From Doris montereyensis (taxonomy: Eukaryota > Mollusca > Gastropoda > Nudibranchia > Dorididae), in NCBI GenBank assembly GCA_037039925.1, contig JAXRKP010001052.1, positions 2,501 through 66,500 on the forward strand: 64,000 nt of DNA, read 5' to 3'. How positions within the stretch are numbered: the first letter of the stretch is position 1; each line of letters starts with the position of its first letter. Both the position numbers and the translations under genes were made by a program. The notes under the pieces were generated by a model. It was not told the origin of the DNA. It saw only the letters and a list, made by a program, of their open reading frames with translations, and ran no database searches. This document shows positions 21,911 to 36,300 of the stretch, in pieces.

Positions 21911-22560
21911 TGTCAAATCCGAACCAATTCCTTTCTTTTCTCCTGTTTGTGTGCCGGTACAAAAACGTATCCAGGAAGGTGAGGATGGCCACCTGACATT
22001 TCAAGTGTTAGTCGTTTCTGTCCTCTTCACACCCAGAGGTCAAGGACAGGCATCCACCACACAGGAAGTTGAAGGCAGCATCTTTTGGCAAGGAGGCGAG
22101 ATTTTTAGAAAATCAAGGAAAGAGTTTTGGTTCTTTTCTTCTCGCGCTCGTTATCGTTTTCAAACAAGTTAAAATGTTTTTCAGGTAATTTCGTAATGTC
22201 TACGTTCAATCCTCTGTGTTCTTTATTTTTCTATAGAAAAAAGCACCATCAGCAAATATAGTTTGGTACCTAGAAGGTTTTGTCAATATCATTTTCATGA
22301 AGAATGGAGCCCGTCTGGCAGCTCCTTTTTGGTCAACTGAAAGCGCTGGTTTGAGATTAAATTTTGTTTATATCTGAATCCAGGTTGAGTATCTGTTAGG
22401 ATTGTATATTATATCTAAATAATCCCTTATAGTACGATGTATTATGTTTTATAAAGCTTACATGTAACTGAAGCTGGAGAAACAACTCTTTATTCCTTTG
22501 CTCTTAAGTTCTCTCCTTTCAACAAAAATTAAACTTACGTAAAGTGAAGTAGCAGAAGTC
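21911..22560. other. no recognised gene
   Basis: Unique sequence downstream of the receptor. The 73-codon ORF at 21951-22172 shows no family features. No clear polyadenylation signal was singled out. Confidence 0.5.
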
Positions 22561-22577
22561 CCACACTCAGTGTTGAA

Positions 22578-23356
22578 CGTAGGTAACCAGGTAACCAGGG
22601 GAATAGAGTCCTGATTTTTAGGGTAACCAGGAATAGAGTCCTGATTTTTAGGGTAACCAGGAATAGAGTCCTGATTTTTAGGGTAACCAGGAATAGAGTC
22701 CTGATTTTAGGAAATAGAGTCCTGATTTTTAGGGTAACCAGGAATAGAGTCCTGATTTTTAGGGTAACCAGAAATAGAGTCCTGATTTTTTAGGGTAACC
22801 AGGAATAGAGTCCTGATTTTTAGGGTAACCAGAAATAGAGTCCTGATTTTTAAGGGTAACCAGGAATAGAGTCCTGATTTTTAGGGTAACCAGAAATAGA
22901 GTCCTGATTTTTAGGGGGAATAACCTGATTTTTAGGGGAATAGAGTCCTGATTTATGTAACCAGGAATAGAGTCCTGGGTAACCAGGAATAGAGTCCTGA
23001 TTTTTAGGGTAACCAGGAGTCCTGATTTTTAAGTAACCAGGAATAGTGATTTTTAGGGTAACCAGGAATAGAGTCCTGATTTTTAGGGTAACCAGGAATA
23101 GAGTCCTGATTTTTAGGGGGTAACCAGGAATAGAGTCCTGATTTTTAGGGTAACCAGGAATAGAGTCCTGATTTTTTAGAGGGTAACCAGGAATAGAGTC
23201 CTGATTTTTAGTGTAACCAGGAATAGAGTCCTGATTTTTAGGGGAAATAGAGTCCTGATTTTTAGGGTAACCAGGAATAGAGTCCTAATTTTAGTGTAAC
23301 CAGGAATAGAGTCTTGATTTTTAGGGTAACCAGGAATAGAGTCCTGATTTTCTAGG
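22578..23356. repeat. 30-bp minisatellite, about 26 copies
   Basis: Unit GGGTAACCAGGAATAGAGTC plus CTGATTTTTA (30 bp). The centre (22905-23050) is disordered with truncated units. The minus strand reads NQDSIPGYPK repeats, which is an artefact. Confidence 0.96.
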
Positions 23357-23499
23357 CAATGGGGATAATGTGTCAGTTTGCTATTGTTTTCCTTGTAGAC
23401 AAAACAGGCGAGTTTGTAGTCGATTCTTTTATGCACAGGCAACCAGTGCAGAAACTTAAGTATGGAGGTAATGTGGTCGCTGGTTTTCGCTCTGTTAAT

Positions 23500-23812
23500 G
23501 GATTTTTGGATGTGTTACAGTATGTTAATCGATGTTTGGATGTGTTGCAGTATGTTAATCGATGTTTGGATGTGTTGCAGTATGTTAATCGACGTTTGGA
23601 TGTGTTTGCAGTATGTTAATCGATGTTTCGATGTGTTGCAGTATGTTAATCCATTTTTGGATGTGTTGCAGTATGTTAATCGAAGTTTTGATATGTTGCA
23701 GTATGTTAATCACTTTTTGCATGTGTTGCAGTATGTTAATCGATGTTTGGATGTGTTGCAGTATGTTAATCCATTTTTGGATGTGTTGGGAGTATGTTAA
23801 TCGATTTTGCAG
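23500..23812. repeat. 30-bp minisatellite, about 10 copies
   Basis: Unit ATCGATGTTTGGATGTGTTG plus CAGTATGTTA (30 bp). Open frames of up to 112 codons follow from the length being a multiple of 3. Confidence 0.95.
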
Positions 23813-23849
23813 GAGACCTTAGAGCAATGAATTGCAGTAATCCATTCTG

Positions 23850-24142
23850 TTTCTAACAAACATATGAATGAGCATTTTGGTTGTTTACATGAATATAGAC
23901 GTAAACATACATGTGAATGAGCATTTTGGTTGTTTACATGAATATAGACGTAAACAAGCATGTGAATGAACATTTTGGTTGTTTACATGAATATAGACGT
24001 AAACATACATGTTAATCGACGTTTGGTTGTGTTGCAGTAAACAACATGTTAATGAACAGTTTGGTTGTTTACATGAATATAGACGTAAACATACATTTGA
24101 ATGGACAGTTTGGTTGTTTACATGAATATAGACGTATTTGAA
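23850..24142. repeat. about 49-bp minisatellite with inverted ends, 5 copies
   Basis: Unit GTAAACATACATGTGAATGA, GCATTTTGGTTGTTTACATG, AATATAGAC. GTTTAC...GTAAAC within the unit is a short inverted repeat. Confidence 0.9.
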
Positions 24143-24236
24143 TCACGGCAAGACCTGGAGCAACGGTGTCACCCATTTGTGAAATCCATCATTATTTATT
24201 TATTTTTTCTTGTAGCCTTTAAGTTAATGATATTGG

Positions 24237-24312
24237 AGGCCCAGTAGCTCAGTCAGTAGACCAGCTGACTCCCACCCAGAAAGTCCATTAAGGGTTTTCC
24301 ATTCGGAACAAT
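24237..24312 (+). mobile_element. degenerate tRNA-like SINE head
   Basis: GGCCCAGTAGCTCAGTCAGT looks like a tRNA 5' half with an A box (TAGCTCAGTCAG). The B box is not recognisable and no acceptor stem pairs, so this is a SINE or tRNA relic and not a tRNA gene. Confidence 0.45.
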
Positions 24313-24394
24313 TATTATTTTTTTTGTTGTCCTCTCGACCCAGCAGCGAAATGGGAAGAACATTTTGGTCTGTTTACATCAAACTGACGTAAAC

Positions 24395-27300
24395 TTGGTC
24401 TATGAACAGTTTGGTTGTTTCATGATTATAAACTGTAGGCTTGGTGATTCAGACTGTTGGCTTGGTCAATTCAAACTGTAGGCTTGGTCTATTCAAACTG
24501 TGAAGAACTTGGTTTGGTTGTTTATTCAAACTGTAGGCTTGGTCTATCCAAACTGGAGCTTGGTGTATTCAAACTGTAAATCCATCATTCAAACTGCAGG
24601 CTTGGTCTAGCCTTTAAGAATGAAAGTCTGTACCAGCTTGGTCTATTCAAACTGTAGGCTTGGTCTATTCAAACTATTAGGCTTGGTCTATTCAGACTGT
24701 TGGCTTGGTCTATTAAAACTGTAGGCTTGGTTTATTCAAACTGTAGGCTTAATCTATTCAAACTGTAGGCTTGGTCTATTCAAACTGTAGGCTTGGTCTA
24801 TTCAAACTGTAGGCTTGGTTTATTCAGACTGTAGGCTTGGTCTATTCAAACTGTGAGGCTTGGTCTATTCAAACTGCAGGCTTGGTCTATTCAAACTGTA
24901 GGCTTGGTCTATTCAAACTGTAGGCTTGGTCTATTCAAACTGTAGGCTTGGTCTATTCACACTGTAGGCTTGGTCTATTCAAACTGTAGGCTTGGTCTAT
25001 TCAAACTGTAGGCTTGGTCTATTCAGACTGTTGGTTTGGTCTATTTAAACTGTAGGCTTGGTCTATTCAAACTGTAGGCTTGGTCTATTCAAACTGTAGG
25101 CTTGGTTTATTCAAACTGTAGGCTTGGTCTATTCAAACTGTAGGCTTGGTTTATTCAAACTGTAGGCTTGGTCTATTCAAACTGTAGGCTTGGTCTATTC
25201 AGACTGTAGGCTTGGTCTATTCAAACTGTAGGCTTGGTCTATTCAAACTGTAGACTTGGTCTATTCAAACTGTACTTGGCTTGGTCTATTCAAACTGTAG
25301 GCTTGGTCTATTCAGACTGTAGGTTTAATCTATTCAGATTATAGGTTTGGTCTATTCAGATTGTAGGTTTAGTCTATTCAGACTGTAGGCTTGGTCTATT
25401 CGAACTGTAGGTTTAGTCTATTCAGATTATAGGTTTGGTCTATTCAGACTGTAGGTTTGGTCTATTCAGATTGTAGGTTTAGTCTATTCAGACTGTAGGC
25501 TTGGTCTTTTCAGACTGTAGGTTTAGTCTATTCAGATTATAGGTCTGGTCTATTCAGATTGTAGGTTTAATCTATTCAGACTGTAGACTTGGTCTATTCA
25601 GATTATAGGTTTGGTCTATTCAGACTGTAGGCTTGGTCTATTCAGATCGTATGTTTAGTCTATTCAGACTGTAGGCTTGGTCTATTCAGACTGTAGGTTT
25701 GGTCTATTCAGACTGTAGGTTTGGTCTATTCAGATTGTAGGTTTAGTCTATTTAGACTAATTAGGCTTGGTCTATTCAGATTGTAGATTTAGTCTATTCA
25801 GAGTGTAGGCTTGATCTATTCAGATTGTAGGTTTAGTCTATTCAGACTGTAGGCTTGGTCTATTCAGAATGTGGGCTTGGTCTATTCAGACTGTAGGTTC
25901 GGTCTATTCAGACTGTAGGCTTGGTCTATTCATATTGTAGGTTTAGTCTATAACCAATTATAGGTTTAGTGTATTCACATTGTCTGTTTAGTCTATTCAC
26001 ACTGTAGGTTTGGTCTATTCATATTGTAGGTTTAGTCTATTCACATTGTAGGTTTAGTCTATTCACATTGTAGGTTTAATCTATTCAGATTGTAGGTTTG
26101 GTCTATTCATATTGTAGGTTTGGTCTATTCATATTGTAGGCTTGGTCTATTCATATTGTGGGTTTAGTCTATTCACATTGTAGGTTTAGTCTATTAACAT
26201 TGTAGCTTTAGTCTGTTCACATTGTATGTTTAGTCTATTCACACTGTAGGTTTGGTCTATTCAGAGTGTAAGTTAAGTATATTCACACTGTAGGTTAAGT
26301 CTATTCACATTGTAGGTTTAGTCTTTTCATATTGTAGGTTTAGTCTATTCATCATGTAGGTTTGGTCTTTCCACATTTTAGGTTTAGTCTATTTACATTG
26401 TAGGTTTAGTCTATTCACATTGTATGTTTAGTCTATTCACACTGTCTGTTTAGTCTATTCACATTGTAGGTTTAGTCTATTCACATTGTAGGTTTAGTCT
26501 ATTCACACTGTAGGTTAAGTTTATTCATACTGTAGGTTTAGTCTATTCATATTGTAGGTTTAGTCTATTCATATTGTAGGTTTAGTCTATTCACATTGTA
26601 GGCTTAGTCTATTCACATTGTAGGTTTAGTCTATTCACATTGTACGTTTAGTCTATACATATTGTAGGTTTAGTCTATTCATATTGTAGTTTTAGTCTAT
26701 TCACATTGTAGGTTTAGTCTATTCACATTGTATGTTTAGTCTATTCACATTGTAGGTTTAGTCTATTCACATTGTAGATTTAATCTATTCACATTGTAGG
26801 TTTAGCCTATTCACATTGTAGGTTTAGTCTATTCATATTGTAGGTTTGGTCTATTCAGATCGTAGGTTTAGTCTATTCATGTTGTAGGTTTAGTCTATTC
26901 AGACTGTAGGTTTGGTCTATTCATATTGTAGGTTTAATCTATTCACATTGTAGGTTTAGTCTATTCATATTGTAGACTTGGTCTATTCACATTGTAGGTT
27001 TAGTCTATTAACATTGTAGGTTTAGTCTATTCATATTGTAGGTTTGATCTATTCACATTGTAGGTTTAGACTATTCATATTGTACACTTGTTCTATTCAC
27101 ATTGTAGGTTTTCGTCTATTCACATTGTAGGTTTGGTCTATTCATATTGTAGGTTTGGTCTATTCATACTGTAGGTTTAGTCTATTCACATTGTAGGTTT
27201 AGTCTATTCACATTGTAGGTTTAGTCTATTCACATTGTAGGTTTAGTCTATTCAGATTGTAGGTTTAGTTTGTCGGCTTAGTCTATTCATATTGTAGGTT

Positions 27301-30300
27301 TAGTCTATTCAGATTGTAGGTTTAGTCTATTCACATTGCAGGTTTAGTCTCACATTCTAGGTTTAGTCTATTCAGAATTAGGTTTGGTCTATTCACATTG
27401 TAGGTTTAGTCTATTCACATTGTAGGTTTAGTCTATTCATATTGTACGTATTGTTTAGTCTATTCACATTATAGGTTTAGTCTATTCAGAATGTAGGTTT
27501 GGTTTATTCATATTTGTAGATTAGCCTATTCAGATTGTAGGTTTGGTCTATTCACATTGTAGGTTTAGTCTATTCATATTGTAGGTTTGATCTATTCATA
27601 TTGTAGGTTTAGTCTATTCACATTGTAGGTTTATTCTATTCATATTGTAGACTTGGTCTATTCACATTGTAGGTGTAATCTATTCACATTGTACGTTTAG
27701 TCTATTCAGACTATAGGTTTAGTCTATTCATACTGTAGGTTTAGTGTATTCAGACTGTAAGTTTAGTCTATTCGTACTGTAGGGTTAGTCTATTCAGGCT
27801 GTAAGTTTAGTCTATTCATACTGTAGATTTAGTCTATTTATATTGTAGGTTTAGTCTATTCACATTGTAAATTTATTCTATTCACATTGTAGGTTTAGTC
27901 TATTCACATTGTATGTTTGGTCTATTCATATTGTAGGTTTGGTCTATTCATATTGTAGGTTTAGTCTATTCACATTGTAGGTTTAGTCGATTCATATTGT
28001 AGGTTTGGTCTATTCATATTGTAGGTTTAGTCTATTCATAATTTAGGTTTGGTCTATTCATATTGTAGGTTTGGTCTATTCATATTGTAGGTTTGGTCTA
28101 TTCATACTGTAGGTTTAGTCTATTCATATTGTAGGTTTAGTCTATTCATATTGTAGCTTTAGCCTATTCATATTGTAGGTTTGGTCTATTCATATTGTAG
28201 GTTTAGTTTATTCATATTGTAGGTTTGGTCTATTCATATTGTAGGTTTGGGCTATTCATACTCTAGGTTTAGTCTATTCATATTGTAGGTTTAGTCTATT
28301 CACATTGTAGGCTTAGTCTATTCACATTGTAGGTTTAGTCTATTTACATTGTAGGTTTAGTCTATTAATATTGTAGGTTAAATCTATTCATATTGTAGGT
28401 TTAGTCTATTCATATTGTAGGTTTAGTCTATTCACATTGTAGGTTTAGTCTATTCACATTGTAGGTTTGGTCTATTCACATTGTAGATTTAATCTATTCA
28501 CATTTTAGGTTTAGTCTATTCACATTGTAGGTTTAGTCTATTCATATTGTAGGTTTGGTCTATTCAGATTGTAGGTTTAGTCTATTCGTATTGTAGGTTT
28601 AGTCTATTCACATTGTACGTTTAGTCTATACATATTGTAGGTTTAGTCTATTCACATTGTAGGTTTAGTCTATTCACATTGTAGGTTTAGTCTATTCACA
28701 TTGTATGTTTAGTCTATTCACATTGTAGGTTTAGTCTATTCACATTGTAGGTTTAATCTATTCACATTGTAGGTTTAGTCTATTCACATTGTAGATTTAG
28801 TTTATTCACATTGTAGGTTTAGTCTATTCACATTGTAGGTTTAGTCTATTCACATTGTAGGTTTAGTCTATGCATATTGTAGGTTTGGTCTATTCACATT
28901 GTAGGATTAGTCTATTCACATCGTAGGTTTAGTCTATTCATATTGTAAACTTGGTGTATTCACATTGTAGTTTTAGTTTATTCACATTGTAGGTTTAGTC
29001 TATTCATATTGTAGGTTTGGTCTATTCACATTGTAGGTTTAGTCTATTCACATTGTAGGTTTAGTCTATTCACATTGTAGGTTTAGTCTATTCACATTGT
29101 AGGTTTGGTCTATTCACATTGTAGGTTTAGTCTATTCAGATTGTAGGTTTAGTCTATTCATATTGTAGGTTTAGTCTATTCAGACTGTAGGTTTGGTCTT
29201 TTCATATTGTAGGTTTAATCTATGCACATTGTAGGTTTACTCTATTCATATTGTAGACTTGGTCTATTCACATTGTAGCTTTAGTCTATTCACATTGTAG
29301 GTGTAGTCTATTCATATTTTAGGTTTGGTCTATTCACATTGTAGGTTTAGTCTATTCACATTGTAGGTTTAGTCTATTCACATTGTAGGATTAGTCTATT
29401 CACATTGTAGGTTTAGTCTATTCATATTGTAGGTTTAGTCTATTCATATTGTAAGCTTAGTTTAGTCACAATGTAGGTTTAGTCTATTCATATTGTAGAC
29501 TTGGTCTATTCACATTGTAGCTTTAGTTTATTCACATTGTAGGTTTAATCTATTCATATTGTAGTTTTGGTCCATTCACATTGTAGGTTTGGTCCATTCA
29601 CATTGTAGGTTTAGTCTATTCACAATGTAGGTTTAGTATATTCATATTGTAGACTTGGTCTATTCACATTGTAGGTTTAGTCTATTCATATTGTAGTTTT
29701 GTCTATTCACATTGTAGGTTTAGTCTATTCGTTTGTAGGTTTGATCTATTCACATTGTAGGTTAAGTCTATTCACATTGTAGGTTTAGTCTATTCATATT
29801 GTAGGTTTGATCTATTCACATTGTAGGTTTAGACTATTCATATTGTAGACTTGGTCTATTCACATTGTAGGTTTAGTCTATTCACATTGTAGGTTTGGTC
29901 TATTCATATTGTAGGTTTGGTCTATTCATACTGTAGGTTTAGTCTATTCACATTGTTTAGTCTATTCACAATGTAGGTTTAGTCTATTCACATTGTAGGT
30001 TTAGTCTATTCATATTGTAGGTTTAGTCTATTCATATTGTCGACTTAGTCTATTCATATTGTAGGTTTAGTCTATTCACATTGTAGGTTTAGTCTATTCA
30101 CATTGTAGGTTTAGTCTATTCATATTGTATGTTTTGTCTATTCACATTGTAGGTTTAGTATATTCACACTGTAGTCTATTCCCATTGTACGTTTTGTCTA
30201 TTCACATTGTATGTTTAGTATATTCACACTGTAGGTTTAGTCTATTCACATTGTAGGTTTAGTCTATTCATATTGTAGGTTTAGTCTATTCATATTGTAG

Positions 30301-33300
30301 GTTTAGTCTATTCACATTGTAGGCTTAGTCTATTCACATTGTAGGTTTAGTCTATTCACATTGTAGGTTTAGTCTATTCTTACTGTAGGATTAGTCTATT
30401 AATGTTGTAGGTTTAGTCTATTCATATTGTAGATTTAATCTATTCACATTGTAGGTTTAGTCTATTCACATTGTAGGTTTAGTCTATTCATATTGTAGGT
30501 TTGGTGTATTCAGATCGTAGGTTTAGTCTATTCATTTGGTAGGTTTAGTCTATTCAAACTGTAGGTTTGGTCTATTAATATTGTAGATTTGGTCTATTAA
30601 CATTATAGGTTTAGTCTATTCACATTGTAGGTTTAGTCTATTCATATTGTAGGTCGGATCTATTCACATTGTAGGTTTAGTCTATTCACATTGTAGCTTT
30701 AGTCTACTCACATTGTAGATTTAGTCTATTCATTGTAGGTTTAGTCTATTCATATTGTAGGTTTGTTCTATTCACATTGTAGGTTTAGTCTATATACATT
30801 GTAGGTTTAGTCTATTCATATTGTAGGTTTGGTCTATACAGATTGTAGGTTTAGTCCATTCACATTGTAGGTTTGGTCCATTCACATTGTAGGTTTAGTC
30901 TATTCACAATGTAGGTTTAGTATATTCATATTGTAGACTTGGTCTATTCACATTGTAGGTTTAGTCTATTCATATTGTAGTTTTCGTATATTCACATTGT
31001 AGGTTTAGTCTATTCGTATTGTAGGCTTGATCTATTCACATTGTAGGTTAAGTCTATTCACATTGTAGGTTTAGTCTATTCATATTGTAGGTTTGATCTA
31101 TTCACATTGTAGGTTTAGACTATTCATATTGTAGACTTGGTCTATTCACATTGTAGGTTTAGTCTATTCACATTGTAGGTTTGGTCTATTCATATTGTAG
31201 GTTTGGTCTATTCATACTGTAGGTTTAGTCTATTCACATTGTAGGCTTAGTCTATTCACAATGTAGGTTTAGTCTATTCACATTGTAGGTTTAGTCTATT
31301 CATATTGTAGGTTTAGTCTATTCATATTGTCGGCTTAGTCTATTCATATTGTAGGTTTAGTCTATTCACATTGTAGGTTTAGTCTATTCACATTGTATGT
31401 TTAGTCTATTCACACTCTAGGTTTAGTCTATTCAGAATGTAGGTTTGGTTTATTCATATTGTAGATTAGCCTATTCAGATTGTAGGTTTGGTCTATTCAC
31501 ATTGTCGATTTAGTCTATTCGTATTGTAGACTTGGTCTATTCACATTGTAGGTTTAGTCTATTCACATTGTAGGTTTAGTCTATTCATATTGTAGGTTTG
31601 ATCTATTCATATTGTAGGTTTAGTCTATCCACATTGTAGGTTCATCCTATTCATATTGTAAGTTTGGTCTATTCACATTGTAGGTGTAATCTATTCACAT
31701 TGTACGTTTAGTCTATTCAGACTATATGTTTAGTCTATTCATACTGTAGGTTTAGTGTATTCAGACTGTAAGTTTAATGTATTCGTACTGTAGGTTTAGT
31801 CTATTCAGGCTCTAAGTTTAGTCTATTCATACTGTAGATTTAGTCTATTTATATTGTAGGTTTAGTCTATTCATTGTAAATATATTCTATTCACATTGTA
31901 GGTTTAGTCTATTCACATTGTATGTTTGGTTTATTCAAATTGTAGGTTTGGTCTATTCATATTGTAGGTTTAGTCTATTCACATTGTAGGTTTAGTCTAT
32001 TCATAATTTAGGTTTGGTCTATTCATATTGTAGGTTTAGTCTATTCATATTGTAGGTTTGGTCTATTCATACTGTAGGTTTAGTCTATTCATATTGTAGG
32101 TTTAGTCTATTCATACTGTAGGTTTAGTCTATTCATATTGTAGGCTTAGTCTATTCACATTGTAGTTTTAGTCTATTTACATTGTAGGTTTAGTCTATTC
32201 ATATTGTAGGTTAAGTCTATTCATATTGTAGGTTTAGTCTATTTATATTGTAGGTTTAGTCTATTCACATTGTAGGTTTAGTCTATTCACAATGTAGGTT
32301 TAGCCTATTCACATTGTAGGTTTAGTCTATTCACATTGTAGGTTTAGTCTATTGATATTGTAGGTTTGGTCTATTCAGATTGTAGGTTTAGTCTATTCGT
32401 ATTGTAGGTTTAGTCTATTCAGAATGTAGGTTTGGTCTATTCATATTGTAGGTTTAATCTATTCACATTGTAGATTTAGTCTATTCATATTGTAGACTTG
32501 GTCTATTCACATTATAGCTTTAGTCTATTCATATTGTAAGTTCAGTCTATTCAAATTGTAGGTTTAGTCTATTCACATTGTAGGTCTAGTCTATTCATAT
32601 TGTAAGTTTAGTATATTCACATTGTAGTTTTAGTCTATGCATATTGTAGGTTTGGTCTATTCACATTGTAGGTTTAGTCTATTCACAATGTAGTTTTTTT
32701 AGTCTATTCATATTGTAAACTTGGTGTATTCACATTGTAGGTTTAGTTTATTCACATTGTAGGTTTAGTCTATTCATATTGTAGGTTTGGTCTATTCACA
32801 TTGTAGATTTAGTCTATTCACATTGTAGGTTTAGTCTATTCACATTGTAGGTTTAGTCTATTCACATTGTAGTTTTGGTCTATTCACATTGTAGGTTTAG
32901 TCTATTTACATTGTAGGTTTAGTCTATTCACATTGTACGTTCTGTCAATTCACATTGTAGGTTTAGTCTATTCACATTGTACGTTTTGTCTATTCACATT
33001 GTAGGTTTAGTATATTCACACTGTAGGTTTGGTCTATTCCCATTGTACGTTTTGTCTATTCACATTGTATGTTTAGTCTATTCACACTGTAGGTTTAGTC
33101 TATCCACATTGTAGGTTTAGTCTATTCACATTGTAGGTTTAGTCTATTCACACTGTAGTTTTACTTTATTCATACTGTAGGTTTAGTCTATTAATATTGT
33201 AGGTTTAGTCTATTCATATTGTAGGTTTAGTCTATTCACATGCTAGGCTTAGTCTATTCACATTGTATGTTTAGTCTATTCACATTATAGGTTTAGTCTA

Positions 33301-36300
33301 TTCATATTGTAGGGTTTAGTCTATTCATATTGTAGGTTTAGTCTATTCACATTGTAGGTTTAGTCTATTCACATTGTAGGTTTAGTCTATTCACATTGTA
33401 GGTTTAATCCATTCACATTGTAGGTTTAGTCTATTCACGTTGTAGGTTTAGTCTATTCATATTGTAGGTTTGGTCTATTCAGATTGTAGATTTAGTCTAT
33501 TCATATTGTAGGTTTAGTCTATTCAGACTGTAGGTTGGTCTTTTCATATTGTAGGTTTAATCTATGCACATTGTAGGTTTAATCTATTCATATTGTAGAA
33601 TTGGTCTATTCACATTGTAGGTTTAGTCTATTCACATTGTAGGTTTAGTCTATTCATATTGTAGGTTTGGTCTATTCACATTGTAGGTTTAGTCTATTCA
33701 TATTGTAGGTTTAGTCTATTCACATTGTAAGCTTGGTCTATTCACAATGTAGGTTTAGTTTATTCATATTGTAGACTTGGTCTATTCACATTGTAGCTTT
33801 AGTTTATTCACATTGTAGGTTTAATCTATTCATATTGTAGTTTTGGTCTATTCACATTGTAGGTTTAGTCTATTCACATTGTAGGTTTCGTTCTATTCAA
33901 ATTGTACGTTTTGTCTATTCACATTGTAGGTTTAGTCTATTCACATTGTAGGTTTAATCTATTCACATTGTAGGTTTAGTCTATTCACATTGTAGGTTTA
34001 GTCTATTAACATTGTAGGTTTAGTCTATTCATATTGTAGGTTTGGTCTATTCACATTGTAGGTTTAGTCTATTCACATTGTATGTTTTGTCTATTCACAT
34101 TGTAGGTTTAGTCTATTCACATTGTAGGTTTAGTCTATTCACATTGTAGGTTTAGTCTATTCATATTGTAGACTTAGTCTATTCACATTGTGGACTTGGT
34201 CTATTCACATTGTATGTTTGGTCTATTCATATTGTAGGTTTAGTCTATTCACATTGTAGGTTTAGTCTATTCATATTGTAGACTTGGTCTATTCACATTG
34301 TAGGTTTAGTCTATTCACATTGTAGGTTTAGTCTATTCAGACTATAGGTTTAGTCTATTCATATTGTAGTTTTAATCTATTCAGACTGTAAGTTTAGTCT
34401 ATTTGTACTTTAGGTTTAGTCTATTCAGGCTGTAAGTTTCGTCTATTCATACTGTAGATTTAGTCTATTTATATTGTAGGTTTAGTCTATTCACATTGTA
34501 AGTTTAGTTTATTCACATTGTAGACTTGGTCTATTCACATTGTATGTTTGGTCTATTCATCTTGTAGGTTTGATCTATTCATATTGTAGGTTTAGTCTAT
34601 TCATATTGTAGGTTTGATCTATTCATATTGTAGGCTTGGTCTATTCACATTGTAGTTTTGGTCTATTCATATTGTAGGTTTGGTCTATTCATATTGTAGG
34701 TTTAGTCTATTCATATTGTAGGTTTGGTCTATTCATATTGTAGGTTTGGTCTATTCATATTTTAGGTTTGGTCTATTCATACTATAGGTTTAATCTATTC
34801 ATACTGTATGTTTAGTCTATTCATATTGTAGGTTTGGTCTATTCACATAGTAGGTTTAGTTTATTCACATTGTAGGTTTGGTCTATTCACATTGTAGGTT
34901 TAGTCTATTCACAATGTAGGTTTAGTCTATTCATATTGTACACTTGGTCTATTTACATTGTAGGTTTAGCCTATTCACATTGTAGGTTTAGTCTATTCAT
35001 ATTGTAGGTTTAGTCTATTCACATTGTAGGTTTAGTCTATTCACATTGTAGGTTTAGTCTATTCACATTGTAGGTTTAGTCTCTTCACATTGTAGGTCTG
35101 GTCTATTCATATTGTAGACTTGCTCTATTCACATTGTAGGTTTAGTCTATTCACATTGTAGGTTTGGTCTATTCATATTGTAGGTTTGGTCTATTCACAT
35201 TGTAGGTTTGGTCTATTCAGATTGTAGGTTTGGTCTATTCATATTGTAGACTTAGTCTATTCACGTTGTGGACTTGGTCTATTCACATTGTATGTTTGGT
35301 CTATTCATATTGTAGGTTTAGTCTATTCACATTGTAGGTCTAGTCTATTCATATTGTAGACTTGGTCTATTCACATTGTAGGTTTAGTCTATTCACGTTG
35401 TAGGTTTAGTCTATTCAGACTATAGGTTTAGTCTATTCATATTGTAGGTTTAGTCTATTCAGACTGTAAGTTTAGTCTATTTGTACTTTAGGTTTAGTCT
35501 ACTCAGGCTGTAAGTTTAGTCTATTCATACTGTAGATTTAGTCTATTTATATTGTAGGTTTAGTCTATTCAGACTCTAGGTTTAGTCTATTCAGACTCTA
35601 GGTTTGGTCTATTGAGACTGTAGGTTTAGTCTATTCAGACTGTAGGTTTGGTCTATTCAGACCGTAGGTTTAGTCTATTCAGACTGTAGGTTTTGTCTAT
35701 TCAGATTGTAGGTTTAGTCTATTAAGACTGTAAGTTTTGTCTATTGAGACTGTAGGTTTAGTCTATTCAGACTGTAGGCATAGTCTATTCAGACTGTAGG
35801 TTTGGTCTATTTAGACTGTAGGTTTAGTCTATTCAGACTGTAGGTATGTATATTCAGATTGTAGGTTTGGTCTATACAGACTGTAGGTTTAGTCTATTCA
35901 GAATGTAGGTTTGGCCTATTCAGACCGTAGGTTTGGTTTATTCAGACTGTAGGTTTGGTCTATTCAGATTGTAGGTTTAGTCTATTCATACTATAGATTT
36001 GGTCTATTGATATTGTAAGTTTAGTCTATTCAGATTGTAGGTTTAGTCTATTCAGACTATAGGTTTTGTCTATTGAGACTGTAGGTTTAGTCTATTCAGA
36101 CTCTAGGTTTGGTCTATTGAGACTGTAGGTTTAGTCTATTCAGACTGTAGGTTTGGTCTATTCAGACCGTAGGTTTAGTCTATTCAGACTGTAGGTTTTG
36201 TCTATTCAGATTGTAGGTTTAGTCTATTAAGACTGTAAGTTTTGTCTATTGAGACTGTAGGTTTAGTCTATTCAGACTGTAGGCATAGTCCCTTCAGACT

